Below are positions 1 through 8,605 of a DNA stretch of 64,000 nt, one piece after another; within the stretch, counting starts at the first letter, position 1; every line of letters starts with the position of its first letter. Made by a program: the position numbers and the translations under genes. Under the pieces are notes generated by a model. It saw nothing but the letters and a program-made list of their open reading frames with translations, had not been told where the DNA came from and searched no databases. This stretch comes from Ralstonia condita (GTDB taxonomy: Bacteria; Pseudomonadota; Gammaproteobacteria; Burkholderiales; Burkholderiaceae). The stretch lies in contig NZ_CATYWO010000001.1 of assembly GCF_958405655.1 (NCBI RefSeq), positions 1,054,001 through 1,118,000 of the forward strand. The letters run 5' to 3'.

Positions 1-708
1 GGGAATCTCGCCCTGCCATTCGGCGGTCGGCCCAGCCAACTGGATCGGGCCGATCCATTCCCTGACAACATGGTCATGATGCAGCTCCGCGCCGCCGTTT
101 TCACCGCCGTTCGGGTGGCTTACGAGGCCGTTTTGTGTCAATGCGATCCACGCCACGGCCTGGCTGGCACGGCCGGTGGCGCTGGGCCGGCGTGTGAAGT
201 GCGCCCGGGTTTGCAGCGCTGCGCCCGGTCTGCTCGGCAGGATGGCATCGAGTGAAATGTCCGCCATCGCAGGCAGCGCGTTACGCGCATTCACGGCACG
301 CGCGAAGTCAGCCGGGTCTGCCCACTGGCGCAGTTCACGGCCGGAGACGAAGACTTCCGGGGTGTAGATCGTCGGCGCACGGGCAGCCTCCCCGAGCGCA
401 CGCTGCCGCTCTGAAAATGCGGCACGACCAAAAGCGTCTTTCCAGCCGGAGCTGTCCCAATAGTCGACATGCAGCGCCAGCGGAATCCAGCGTTGGGCAT
501 CTGGCGGTGTCCGGCTCAACCAGCGGTCAGCGGGTGGGCAACTATTACAACCTTCGGATGTATAGAGTTCAACCAAGGCAATCGTGTGCGCTGGGCTGCG
601 GACATGCAAAGCACTGCAGTCGGCAGCGTGCGCCAGCTGGGATGCCACCAGTATCAGTGCGCCAATGACATGGGCGTGTCGTGAACAGCGTGGTTTCATT
701 GCCATCAT
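1..708 (-). CDS. DUF1223 secreted protein (3' end cut by window edge)
   Basis: Partial gene; 236 codons run without a stop from an ATG at 708 to the left edge. The N-terminus has a basic stretch and a hydrophobic core ending near Ala-His-Ala-Ala, a likely Sec signal peptide. Then comes ELYTSEGCNSCPPAD, the thioredoxin-like CxxC-type signature of DUF1223, followed by HVDYWDSSGWKD and IYTPEVFVSGR, also typical of the family. These proteins are predicted to be exported thioredoxin-fold proteins of unknown substrate. A double ATG follows a GGAGA ribosome site about 5 bases upstream. The last part of the family (normally about 240-260 residues) is missing only because the window ends. Function beyond the fold is not known. 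Confidence 0.82.
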   Translation of the reverse strand, partial: MMAMKPRCSRHAHVIGALILVASQLAHAADCSALHVRSPAHTIALVELYTSEGCNSCPPADRWLSRTPPDAQRWIPLALHVDYWDSSGWKDAFGRAAFSERQRALGEAARAPTIYTPEVFVSGRELRQWADPADFARAVNARNALPAMADISLDAILPSRPGAALQTRAHFTRRPSATGRASQAVAWIALTQNGLVSHPNGGENGGAELHHDHVVREWIGPIQLAGPTAEWQGEIP

Positions 709-1027
709 GGTCTCCTGGGTGGCGCGTCCGGCACGGTGCTTGCGTAGGGCTCTCGCTTTGCTTAGTCGGATCAGCGGCGCGCCCCTGACAAAAAAGCATA
801 GCCGTGCCGAAGCGGCCGCGAGGCCAGGTGCCGTCTGGGATGGCTGGCTGCGGACGTCGAGCAGGGCGTTCGCCGCTGTCGATGCCGTTCGCACGTGTGT
901 CGCCAGCTGTGGTTAAAATGATCTGTGCAGTTGGACATCAGTCCGACGAAACCATGCCGGCCCCCCCGCACGGTTTCCACGCAACAGCGTGTGCGTTGTT
1001 GTCCATTGCAATCGGAGGGCTTTGACG
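709..1027. other. Intergenic region between DUF1223 and DUF1488 genes
   Basis: About 320 bases between two divergently oriented genes. No ORF here has convincing codon use or a ribosome site. Promoters for both neighbours are expected here, but I could not pick a clear -35/-10 pair. A GGAGGG ribosome site sits at the right end, just before the next start codon. Confidence 0.5.
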
Positions 1028-1318
1028 ATGGAAATCAAGTTTGAGAAAAAAGAGGCGTACGACATCAACAACGAGGGCCTGTTGTTCGACGCGCTGGTCG
1101 ACGGTGAAAAGGTGACCTGCGTGGCAACGCGCGAGGCACTGTGGGAAGGCTTGAGTGGTGACCAGGTGTTGTCGCTTCAGGCGGCCTTTGAGGCCGGCCA
1201 AGAGCGGATCCAGGATGCCGCCCGCGTGCTGATTGCCGACGGCGTGCAGCGATCCAACGGGTTGACCGAATTGCCGCAGCCGGTCGTGGTCAAGCGCGTG
1301 CACGTTGCCGTGGTTTGA
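1028..1318 (+). CDS. DUF1488 domain-containing protein
   Basis: Small 96-residue cytoplasmic protein. The sequence matches the DUF1488 pattern: an N-terminal strand followed by FDALVDGEKVTCVATREAL, where the family shows 'F.a.vdG..v.C.vs.eaL'. The remaining half is predicted alpha-helical. No catalytic motif is visible and the molecular role of DUF1488 is unknown; family members are often found singly in proteobacteria. The ATG at 1028 is preferred because CGGAGGG lies about 7 bases upstream; longer in-frame readings start inside non-coding sequence. It is followed by its own terminator, so it is probably monocistronic. Confidence 0.75.
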   Translation: MEIKFEKKEAYDINNEGLLFDALVDGEKVTCVATREALWEGLSGDQVLSLQAAFEAGQERIQDAARVLIADGVQRSNGLTELPQPVVVKRVHVAVV

Positions 1319-1377
1319 TTCGATCGGTCGCCCTTGTGACCACACCACGGTGGCCAACCATGTCCACTGCCCCGAGA

Positions 1378-1407
1378 AAAAGCCGGTCCACGCGACCGGC
1401 TTTTTTC
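1378..1407 (+). terminator. Rho-independent terminator after DUF1488 gene
   Basis: Stem AGCCGGTC (1381-1388), loop CACGC, stem GACCGGCT (1394-1401), running into TTTTTT. A run of A on the left side means it can also stop transcripts from the minus-strand HpaR-like gene. Confidence 0.85.
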
Positions 1408-1564
1408 TGCATGAGGCATGACTCGAACCTCTCGCCAGGCGGCACCCTTGCGGCGGTCGGCACGGATGTGTCATCGCGGGCACGCAGCGCCGAACCGCTT
1501 GCACAGGCCCTCAGGGGCAACGATGGAACGCCCATAACGGATCGCGTCGTCTGCTGAAGCGGCG

Positions 1565-2029
1565 TCAGTCGTCGCCGGTAAAGGGAGACAGGGGCGCGTG
1601 CGTTTCCATGACGTGGATCGACTCGTCGATGGCGACGTAAAGGGCGTCCAGGCGCGCACGCCCAAGCTGGGCTTCGATGCGCGCATATTCCGCCTCTACC
1701 AGAGGCTCCACATTGGCGAGGAATTCGCGGCTTTTTGGCGTCAGCGAGATCACCTGGCGTCGCTGGTCCACCGATGAGCGTCGGCGATCGATCATCTCGG
1801 ACCGCTCCATCGTCGCCAGCATGCGCGTCAGGCTCGGGCTGAGGATCAGGCATGCATCGGCGAGCTGGTTGGGCTCCATGTCGCCCATGTCATTTAGCGT
1901 GCGCAGCACTCGCCATTGCTGCTCGGTGATGCCATGCTCGCGCAGGATAGGCCGAAAACGCGCCATGAGGGTCTCCCGCGCGCGCAGCAGCAGATGCGGC
2001 AGGTTGCGGTGCCTGAACGCGGACGCCAT
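1565..2029 (-). CDS. hpaR: MarR-family regulator, HpaR-like
   Basis: 154-residue winged-helix transcription factor of the MarR family. The N-terminal HRNLPHLLLRARETLMARF and the following EHGITEQQWRVLRTL are close to HpaR, the repressor of homoprotocatechuate (4-hydroxyphenylacetate) catabolic operons. The recognition helix region (LSPSLTRMLATME) and wing (RRSSVDQRRQV) are intact. No hpa catabolic genes are visible nearby; its neighbour is xth on the same strand, 14 bases upstream, so its target is uncertain. I chose the ATG at 2029 because a longer reading would overlap xth and is not MarR-like. The family is certain; the HpaR specificity is inferred from sequence likeness. Confidence 0.8.
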   Translation of the reverse strand: MASAFRHRNLPHLLLRARETLMARFRPILREHGITEQQWRVLRTLNDMGDMEPNQLADACLILSPSLTRMLATMERSEMIDRRRSSVDQRRQVISLTPKSREFLANVEPLVEAEYARIEAQLGRARLDALYVAIDESIHVMETHAPLSPFTGDD

Positions 2030-2043
2030 GCCGTGTCCCGACT

Positions 2044-2853
2044 TCACGCGTCGCGCAGCGCAGCGACCACGGGGGTGTGGTCGGAAGGTTGCTCCCATGT
2101 GCGCGGCACGCGATCGATGTGGCATGACTCGCACAGCCTGGCCAGTTCGGGCGACAGCATGATGTGGTCGATGCGCAGACCCGCGTTGCGCTTGAAGGCG
2201 AACAGCCGGTAGTCCCACCAGGAGAAGAGTTTGTCTTCCTGCTCGAACAGGCGGAACGCATCGACAAGGCCCGCGCCTTCAAGGGCGCGAAACGCGGCAC
2301 GCTCTTCGGGCGACACAAGGTTCTGGCCTTCCCATTTCTTGGGGTCGTGTACGTCGCGGTCTTCCGGCGCGATGTTGAAGTCGCCGAGCAGCATCAGGCG
2401 CGGGTTTGCAGCCATCTCGGATGTCAACCACGTCTGCAGCGCTGCGAGCCAGCGCATCTTGTAGACCATCTTGTCGGAATCAAGCGCCTGACCGTTCGGG
2501 AAGTAGGCGGAAATGACGCGCACCGGGCCGTCGGCCATGTCATACGTAGCAGCTACGATGCGCTGCTGCTCGTCTTCAAAGCCGGGGATGTTTTTGACCA
2601 CATCGTGGCCCTCCGGCACCGCAGCCTTGCGCGACAGGATGGCGACGCCGTTGTATGTCTTCTGGCCCGTGAACAGCGACGAATAGCCTGCGGCATCCAG
2701 TTCAGCCAACGGGTAACGGTCATCGGGCAGCTTCAGTTCCTGAAGGCAGAGCAGGTCGATGGGCGTGGCATCGGCTTCGCGTTCAGCCAGCCACTGCAGC
2801 ACGTGCGGCAGGCGGACTTTGAGGGAGTTGACGTTCCAGGTTGCGACTCTCAT
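2044..2853 (-). CDS. xth: Exodeoxyribonuclease III
   Basis: 269-residue Mg2+-dependent AP endonuclease/3'-5' exonuclease of the ExoIII (XthA) type, acting in base excision repair. Diagnostic pieces in order: MRVATWNVNSLK at the N-terminus (metal-binding Asn), CLQELKL (metal-binding Glu), the YFPNG segment with the active-site Tyr, LLGDFNIAP (Asp/Asn catalytic pair), the DYR..AFKRNAGLRIDHI substrate loop and SDHTPV with the catalytic Asp-His pair. Length matches E. coli XthA. The start at 2853 begins exactly at the conserved first strand. It lies just upstream of the hpaR-like gene on the same strand and is divergent from the APC permease. Confidence 0.95.
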   Translation of the reverse strand: MRVATWNVNSLKVRLPHVLQWLAEREADATPIDLLCLQELKLPDDRYPLAELDAAGYSSLFTGQKTYNGVAILSRKAAVPEGHDVVKNIPGFEDEQQRIVAATYDMADGPVRVISAYFPNGQALDSDKMVYKMRWLAALQTWLTSEMAANPRLMLLGDFNIAPEDRDVHDPKKWEGQNLVSPEERAAFRALEGAGLVDAFRLFEQEDKLFSWWDYRLFAFKRNAGLRIDHIMLSPELARLCESCHIDRVPRTWEQPSDHTPVVAALRDA

Positions 2854-2878
2854 GGGATCAGCAATATGTCGAATGTCA

Positions 2879-2903
2879 GGCGCTTGCGTTGCGCGCAAGC
2901 GCC
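2879..2903. repeat. Perfect 10-bp inverted repeat upstream of xth
   Basis: GGCGCTTGCG (2879-2888) and CGCAAGCGCC (2894-2903) with a 5-base loop, no T run. It lies 26 bases upstream of the xth start codon in the xth/permease divergent region, so it may form a leader hairpin in the xth mRNA or be an operator. Function unknown. Confidence 0.5.
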
Positions 2904-3111
2904 GGTGTGGGTCCGGCTGCCTAGCAACATGCCCAGCGGGCAGGCAGTTGAGGCGTAGCAGCCGTGTTGCAGGAAAGGCACTATCGTATCAGTGCGCAAT
3001 CCCGTTCCGGCACGCCGCCGCTGTTGCAGTGCAGCCCATTGCAGTAGTGCGGTGCGCCGGGTGCGATCCTATTGTCAGCACATCCCGCAAAGAGTAAAAG
3101 TCGACCCATCA

Positions 3112-4506
3112 ATGTCGACTGCGAGTCGCTCAGTCATGAATCAACCTGCCAAGCTCAATGCCGATTCACTGGGCATCGTCGAATCGGTCATCATGGGCAT
3201 TGCCGGTACTGCGCCGGCTTACAGCATCGAGATCACGACTTCCACCATCATCGGGACGGCTGGTACGCTCTCGCCAGCGAGCATCCTGGTGTGCGGGCTG
3301 ATCATGTTTGGCATCGCGTACGCGTTCATCAACATGAACCGTGCCCTGGCGAGTGCCGGCACATCGTATTCATGGGTGAGCATGGTATTCGGGCGGGCGC
3401 TCGGCTTCTTTGCCGGCTGGGCGCTCCTGGTGCTGTGCTGCGTGTTCATGGTCTCAGCGATGATTCCGGCAGCAAACGCGACGCTGCTCATCTTTGATCG
3501 GCCAAGGATGAATAACGTCCATTACGTGACCCTGATTGCGGCCGGTTGGCTGACGTTTGTCAGTGCGGTCGTCGTCAAAGGCATCAAGCTCACCAGCTAC
3601 GTCCAGGTGCTCATGACCCTCGTCGAGGGCGTGATTCTGTTGGTGATCATTGTTGCGAGCTTCTTCATGTTTCCGCACGCTCCGCAGCACCCGTTCTCAC
3701 TGGCCTGGTTCTCGCCTTTTGCGTTTTCACCAAAGCTGTTCGCCAATGGTGCCTTGGTGGCGATCTTCTTCTTCTATGGCTGGGACGTGACCATGAACCT
3801 GAGCGAGGAGACGCGCGACTCAAATCACACCCCGGGGCGGGCTGCGTTCTGGTCGATGGTCTTCTTGATGGTGTTCTTCCTGGTCTTCATCACCATCACG
3901 CTGCTGGGTTTGTCGGATTCGGAAATTCAGCACTACAACACCAACATCATTTTCGCGATCGCGGAGAAGTTGTTCGGGCCGACGTGGGGCTACGTCTCGA
4001 TCATTGCGGTGTTGCTGAGTACCGTGGGCACGGTTGAGACGCAGATGCTGCAGTTCACGCGCACGCTGTTTGCCAAGAGCCGCGACGGTGCACTCCACCA
4101 GCGCTACGCGCGTCTTCACCCGCGCTGGCAGACGCCCCATATCGCGATCTTCTTCATCTGGATCACGGGGCTGGTCCTGCTGTTCGTATCGTCCTACCTG
4201 CCGACGATCAACATCATCCTGCAGGATTCGATTACCGCCATCGGGTTCCAGATCTGCTTCTACCTTGGCCTGACGGGTTTCGCTTGCGGTTGGTACTACC
4301 GTCAGACGCTGGGCGAGGGCGTGTGGCGGGCCGTCACGCATGTCATCTGGCCCGTTGCAAGCGGGTGTTTTCTCTTCTTTATCGCGCTCTATAGCATTCC
4401 GACGTTCGATTGGGTCACGAACCTCGTCGGCATGGGCGGGATTGCCATCGGTGCCATTCCGCTGGCGCTGAATCGCAGGCGAATCTGGGCGGCGCAGCCC
4501 AACTGA
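3112..4506 (+). CDS. APC-family amino acid permease
   Basis: 464-residue integral inner-membrane transporter with about 12 hydrophobic segments. The first helix carries the APC signature GIAGTAPAYSIE (unwound helix 1 with the small-residue substrate site), and another conserved stretch, FYGWDVTMNLSEETRD, fits helix 6 of APC carriers. Expected to move an amino acid or related amine by proton symport or exchange; the substrate cannot be read from sequence. The start at 3112 (MSTASRS) is chosen over a longer frame whose first 40 residues are Arg/Cys-rich and unlike the family; an ATG at 3136 is also possible, and neither has a strong ribosome site. It is divergent from xth and has no clear operon partner. 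Confidence 0.85.
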   Translation: MSTASRSVMNQPAKLNADSLGIVESVIMGIAGTAPAYSIEITTSTIIGTAGTLSPASILVCGLIMFGIAYAFINMNRALASAGTSYSWVSMVFGRALGFFAGWALLVLCCVFMVSAMIPAANATLLIFDRPRMNNVHYVTLIAAGWLTFVSAVVVKGIKLTSYVQVLMTLVEGVILLVIIVASFFMFPHAPQHPFSLAWFSPFAFSPKLFANGALVAIFFFYGWDVTMNLSEETRDSNHTPGRAAFWSMVFLMVFFLVFITITLLGLSDSEIQHYNTNIIFAIAEKLFGPTWGYVSIIAVLLSTVGTVETQMLQFTRTLFAKSRDGALHQRYARLHPRWQTPHIAIFFIWITGLVLLFVSSYLPTINIILQDSITAIGFQICFYLGLTGFACGWYYRQTLGEGVWRAVTHVIWPVASGCFLFFIALYSIPTFDWVTNLVGMGGIAIGAIPLALNRRRIWAAQPN

Positions 4507-4568
4507 GCAGGCTTATGCCCATGGGTTCGATCGCATTTCCCCCCCTTTTCTGAACCCGGGCGGCGCCT

Positions 4569-4784
4569 TCATGTCTCGGAGATCCCCCACTTGAGGCGCG
4601 CCCACAGGCGCTCGTGGACAAAGTAGGCGATCGACGTGTAGACATTGCTGATGACCATGAAGCCGATCGCAATATGTGCCGTGCCGGTCAGCAGGTAGAG
4701 CGTGACGAAGTCCAGGCACATGACCAGGACGCGATAGGTCACCGCCTTGGTCACGGAGCGGCGAGCACTGACGGTTCGTACCAT
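4569..4784 (-). CDS. DUF2061 small membrane protein
   Basis: 71 residues. The pattern RRSVTKAVTYRVLVMCLDF followed by a hydrophobic hairpin and FVHERLWARLKWG matches the DUF2061 family of predicted two-helix inner-membrane proteins. Members of this family also occur as C-terminal domains fused to adenylylsulfate kinases or sulfate-assimilation proteins, but no such genes are seen here. Role unknown. The ATG at 4784 follows AGAAGGG about 8 bases upstream. It converges on the permease, with 62 bases between the two stop codons, and no obvious terminator. Confidence 0.8.
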   Translation of the reverse strand: MVRTVSARRSVTKAVTYRVLVMCLDFVTLYLLTGTAHIAIGFMVISNVYTSIAYFVHERLWARLKWGISET

Positions 4785-5059
4785 GATGTTTTCCCTTCTC
4801 CGTGCATGCCTTGTCGCGCACAACCGCCAACGGACGGGCAGGACAGGCAGCAATGGCCCGATGCGATCACGTGGTGGCCAGGCGACCGTACCCGCCGGCG
4901 GCATGCGAGCGTCTGGCCAACGCTCTTGGCGCTTGACGCTGCCTCGCCTTCGATCACCCAGGCGTTCATCTGGATATCGTGGGACAGATCTGCGCGCTTT
5001 GCCAGGTGGCTGCGGCGCGCGTGCGGTAGATTGATGGCAACGCCGCCACAGGAGCCAGC

Positions 5060-6334
5060 ATGGATTTCGTGATCCGCAACGCCAGCCTGCCCGACGGGCG
5101 CGCCGGCATCGACATCGGTATCGAGGCTGGCCGCATCGTCGGCGTGCAGCCGAATCTGCCCGCACGAGGGACGCAGGAGTTTGCCGCAAACGGCGCGCTC
5201 GTCAGCCCGCCGTTCGTCGATGCGCATTTTCATCTGGACGCGACGCTGTCCTACGGCAAACCGCGTGTCAACCAATCTGGGACGCTGCTCGAAGGTATCG
5301 CGCTGTGGAACGAACTCAAGCCGACACTCACACAGGAGATGCTGGTGGACCGCGCACTGCACTACTGCGACTGGGCCGTCGCGCGCGGCTTGCTGGCCAT
5401 TCGGTCTCACGTGGACGTGTGCGATCCGCGTTTGTTGGCCGTCGAGGCGCTTCTGCACGTGAAGCAGCAGGTGGCGCCGTATCTGGACCTGCAGCTGGTC
5501 GCCTTTCCGCAGGACGGCGTATTGCGCAGTCCCGGCGCCTTTGACAACCTCAAGCGTGCCATCGACATGGGTGTCGACGTGGTGGGAGGCATACCGCATT
5601 TCGAGCGCACCATGTCCGACGGTGCCGAATCGATTCGCCTGCTGTGCGAGTTCGCCGCGGAGCGCGGTCTGCGCGTCGACATGCATTGCGACGAATCCGA
5701 CGATCCGCTCTCACGCCACATCGAAACGCTGGCTGGGCAAACGCATCGCCTGGGTCTGCATGGCCGCGTGGCGGGCTCGCACCTGACGTCGATGCATTCG
5801 ATGGACAACTACTACGTCAGCAAGCTGCTGCCGCTGATGCGCGAGGCTGGCGTGGCCGCCATCGCCAATCCGCTGATCAACATCACGCTTCAGGGACGGT
5901 CGGATACATATCCGAAGCGGCGAGGCATGACCCGCGTGCCCGAACTGCTGGCGGCCGGCATCGACGTCGCGTTCGGACACGACTGCGTGATGGACCCGTG
6001 GTACAGCCTGGGAAGCGGCGACATGCTGGAGGTTGCCCACATGGGTTTGCATGTCGCGCAGATGACCGGGCAGGATGCGATGCGCCAGTGCTTTGCCGCC
6101 GTGACTGAGGCGCCTGCGCGCATCCTCGGTCTGGACGGCTACGGTATCGCCCCCGGATGCCACGCCGATCTGGTCGTGCTCGATGCCGCCAGCCCGGTTG
6201 AGGCGATCCGGCTGCGGGCGGCACGCCTGCTCGTCATGCGCCGTGGCCAGGTGTTGGCGCGATCACCGGCTCCGCATGCCGAGCTGTCCCTGCCGGGCAG
6301 ACCCGCACGCGTCGATTTCCGCTTACCGCAGTAG
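5060..6334 (+). CDS. Cytosine deaminase-like amidohydrolase (CodA family)
   Basis: 424-residue metal-dependent amidohydrolase. Visible active-site pieces: DAHFHLD (HxH metal ligands), RSHVDVCDPRLL, VDMHCDESDDP (metal His and catalytic Glu), a later GSHLTSMHSM (His ligand) and FGHDCVMDPWYSLG (metal/catalytic Asp). This order and spacing match E. coli CodA, which converts cytosine to uracil and ammonia; family members also act on isoguanine, creatinine or other cyclic ureas, so exact substrate is not assured. The ATG at 5060 follows CAGGAG. No codB-type permease is adjacent, although an APC permease lies upstream beyond the DUF2061 gene. It ends at a bidirectional terminator shared with prlC. 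Confidence 0.85.
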   Translation: MDFVIRNASLPDGRAGIDIGIEAGRIVGVQPNLPARGTQEFAANGALVSPPFVDAHFHLDATLSYGKPRVNQSGTLLEGIALWNELKPTLTQEMLVDRALHYCDWAVARGLLAIRSHVDVCDPRLLAVEALLHVKQQVAPYLDLQLVAFPQDGVLRSPGAFDNLKRAIDMGVDVVGGIPHFERTMSDGAESIRLLCEFAAERGLRVDMHCDESDDPLSRHIETLAGQTHRLGLHGRVAGSHLTSMHSMDNYYVSKLLPLMREAGVAAIANPLINITLQGRSDTYPKRRGMTRVPELLAAGIDVAFGHDCVMDPWYSLGSGDMLEVAHMGLHVAQMTGQDAMRQCFAAVTEAPARILGLDGYGIAPGCHADLVVLDAASPVEAIRLRAARLLVMRRGQVLARSPAPHAELSLPGRPARVDFRLPQ

Positions 6335-6376
6335 AAAAAAACGCCGCTTCGGCACAGGGCGCGAAGCGGCGTTTTG
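6335..6376. terminator. Bidirectional terminator between codA-like gene and prlC
   Basis: Twelve-base arms AACGCCGCTTCG (6340-6351) and CGAAGCGGCGTT (6362-6373), preceded by a run of A and followed by T. It lies between two convergent genes and can serve both. Confidence 0.85.
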
Positions 6377-6393
6377 CGCGGCGGCGTGGCGTG

Positions 6394-8514
6394 TCAGACC
6401 GGCTCGGCTGTCACGACCATCCCGCCGTGACGCAGTAATGCATCGATCGACGGAGCGCGGCCGCGGAAGGCAGTGAACGACTCGATCGCGGGACGGCTGC
6501 CGCCGACCGCCAGCACTTCCTGCCGGTAGCGCTCTCCGGTTTGCGCGTCGAGCACCGAGCCGGTCAGCTTGCTGGCCTCTTCGAATGCCGCATACGCGTC
6601 GGCGGACAGGACCTCGGCCCACTTGTAGCTGTAGTAACCCGCCGCGTAGCCTCCGGCAAAGATATGGCTGAACGTATTCGGCCAGCGCGACAACTCGGCC
6701 TGCGGAACCACGTGGAAACGGTTGTTGACCTGGCGGGAAAGCTCCAGCACGGAAGTCGTGCCCTTGGGGTCGAAATCCGTATGCAGATGCATGTCGAACG
6801 TCGAGAACACGATCTGGCGCAGCGTCGCCATGCCGTTCTGGAAGTTCTTGGCGGCCAGCATGCGCTCGTACAGCGCACGGGGGAGGGGCTCGCCGGTATC
6901 GACATGGCGCGTCATGCGCGAGAGGACTTCCCACTCCCAGCAGAAATTCTCCATGAATTGCGAGGGCAGCTCCACCGCATCCCATTCCACGCCATTGATG
7001 CCCGACACACCCAGCTCATCCACCTGCGTGAGCATGTGGTGCAGGCCATGGCCGAACTCGTGGAACAGGGTGATGACTTCGTCGTGCGTGAACAGCGCTG
7101 GTTTGTCGCCGACCGGGCCGGAGAAGTTGCAGGTGAGATAGGCCACCGGGGTCTGCACACGTCCATCGGCCAGGCGCTTGCGGCCGCGCGCGTCGTCCAT
7201 CCAGGCGCCGCCGCGCTTGCCCTCGCGGGCGTACAGGTCGATGTAGAACTGTGCCAGTAGTTCACCCTTGGCCGATTCCACGCGGAAGAAACGCACGTCC
7301 GGATGCCACACTTCCGCCTGCTCAGGGAGAATCTTGACGGAGAACAGCGTCTGCACGACGTCGAACAGGCCGTCCAGCACGGCGGGCTCCGGGAAGTATT
7401 GCTTCACCTCCTGTTCGGAGAACGCATAGCGGGCCTCGCGCAGCTTTTCCGAAGCGTAGGCCATGTCCCAGGGTTCGAGCTTGTCGATGCCCAGTGTGTC
7501 TTTGGCGAAGGCTTGCAGCTCCGCCCAGTCCTTTTCCGCAAAGGGGCGGGCACGATCGGCCAGCTCGCCCAGGAACCGCAGGACTTCTTCCGGCGAATCG
7601 GCCATCTTCGGTACGAGCGAGACCTCGGCGAAATTGCGGTAGCCGAGCATATGGGCTTCTTCGGTGCGCAATGCGAGCTGCTCGGCCATGTTGGCGGTGT
7701 TGTTCCACTCCGCCTTGCCGCCACCGTGGTGCACCCCCAGTTCCGACGCCCGGGTGACGTTGGCTTCGTACAGCGTGCGGCGCAGCGCACGGTCGTCGGC
7801 GTATTGCAGGACCGGAAAATACGATGGGAAGTGCAGGGTGAACTTCCAGCCCTTGGCGTCGGCGTTATCACGGCGCGCGGCATCCTGCGCAGCTTGCTTG
7901 GCGTCTTCGGGCAGCCCGGCCAGGCGGGCTTCGTCGTCGATCACCAATGCATAGGCGTTGGTGGCATCCAGCACGTGATCGCTAAAGGCCTTCGTGAGCT
8001 GCGCCTGCTGTTCCTGGATCGCCGAAAACCGCGGCTTCTGATCTTCGGGCAACTCGGCACCGCCCAGTCGGAAACCGCGCAGCTCGTTATCGAGCAGCTT
8101 CTTGCGTGCAGCTGTGAGCGCGGCGAACGCATCGCTTGCGGCAATCGCCTTGTACTTCTTGAATAGTTCCAGATCCTGGCCGAGGCCCGACCAGAACTCC
8201 GTCACACGCGGGAGGTTGGCGGCGTGTGCTTCGCGCAGGGCGGGCGTGTCAGCGACGGCGCTCAGGTGGCTGACGATGCCCCAGGCGCGGCCCAGCGGCT
8301 CCGTGGCCTCTTCCAGCGCGGTGACGACGGTATTCCAGCCGACCGGTGTGGCCGGGTCCTTGACCTGCGCGACGGCCGATGCAGCGCGCTCAAGCAGCAC
8401 GTCGATGGCGGGCGTGATGTGTTCCGGGCGGATGTCCGCAAAGCGGGGCAGACCGGAAAAATCGAGCAGCGGATTGTTGGCCGGGCTGGCAACGTTGGGC
8501 GAAGTGTCGGTCAT
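6394..8514 (-). CDS. prlC: Oligopeptidase A (M3 zinc metallopeptidase)
   Basis: 706-residue cytosolic zinc oligopeptidase of family M3. The zinc-binding HEFGH lies at residues 485-489, with the conserved downstream Glu in the ENFCWEWEVL region, and the N-terminal NPLLDFSGLPRF is typical of OpdA/PrlC. It degrades short peptides, including cleaved signal peptides, in the cytoplasm. Length (about 680-705) fits the family. The ATG at 8514 is chosen; longer readings run through the folD terminator. It lies downstream of folD on the same strand, but the folD terminator sits only about 30 bases upstream of its start, so it probably depends on read-through or a very short leader. Confidence 0.95.
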   Translation of the reverse strand: MTDTSPNVASPANNPLLDFSGLPRFADIRPEHITPAIDVLLERAASAVAQVKDPATPVGWNTVVTALEEATEPLGRAWGIVSHLSAVADTPALREAHAANLPRVTEFWSGLGQDLELFKKYKAIAASDAFAALTAARKKLLDNELRGFRLGGAELPEDQKPRFSAIQEQQAQLTKAFSDHVLDATNAYALVIDDEARLAGLPEDAKQAAQDAARRDNADAKGWKFTLHFPSYFPVLQYADDRALRRTLYEANVTRASELGVHHGGGKAEWNNTANMAEQLALRTEEAHMLGYRNFAEVSLVPKMADSPEEVLRFLGELADRARPFAEKDWAELQAFAKDTLGIDKLEPWDMAYASEKLREARYAFSEQEVKQYFPEPAVLDGLFDVVQTLFSVKILPEQAEVWHPDVRFFRVESAKGELLAQFYIDLYAREGKRGGAWMDDARGRKRLADGRVQTPVAYLTCNFSGPVGDKPALFTHDEVITLFHEFGHGLHHMLTQVDELGVSGINGVEWDAVELPSQFMENFCWEWEVLSRMTRHVDTGEPLPRALYERMLAAKNFQNGMATLRQIVFSTFDMHLHTDFDPKGTTSVLELSRQVNNRFHVVPQAELSRWPNTFSHIFAGGYAAGYYSYKWAEVLSADAYAAFEEASKLTGSVLDAQTGERYRQEVLAVGGSRPAIESFTAFRGRAPSIDALLRHGGMVVTAEPV

Positions 8515-8542
8515 GGCGGGCTCGGAATAGAAATTTGGGGAC

Positions 8543-8580
8543 AAAAAAAGCGTCCGATCCGTCAGGTTGGGACGCTTTCT
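8543..8580 (-). terminator. Rho-independent terminator of folD
   Basis: On the minus strand AAAGCGTCC, a 14-base loop, GGACGCTTT and then a seven-T run. Arms at 8547-8555 and 8570-8578. It ends only about 30 bases before the prlC start codon. Confidence 0.8.
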
Positions 8581-8605
8581 CTTTTTCCAATGGATCAGGT
8601 GAAGC

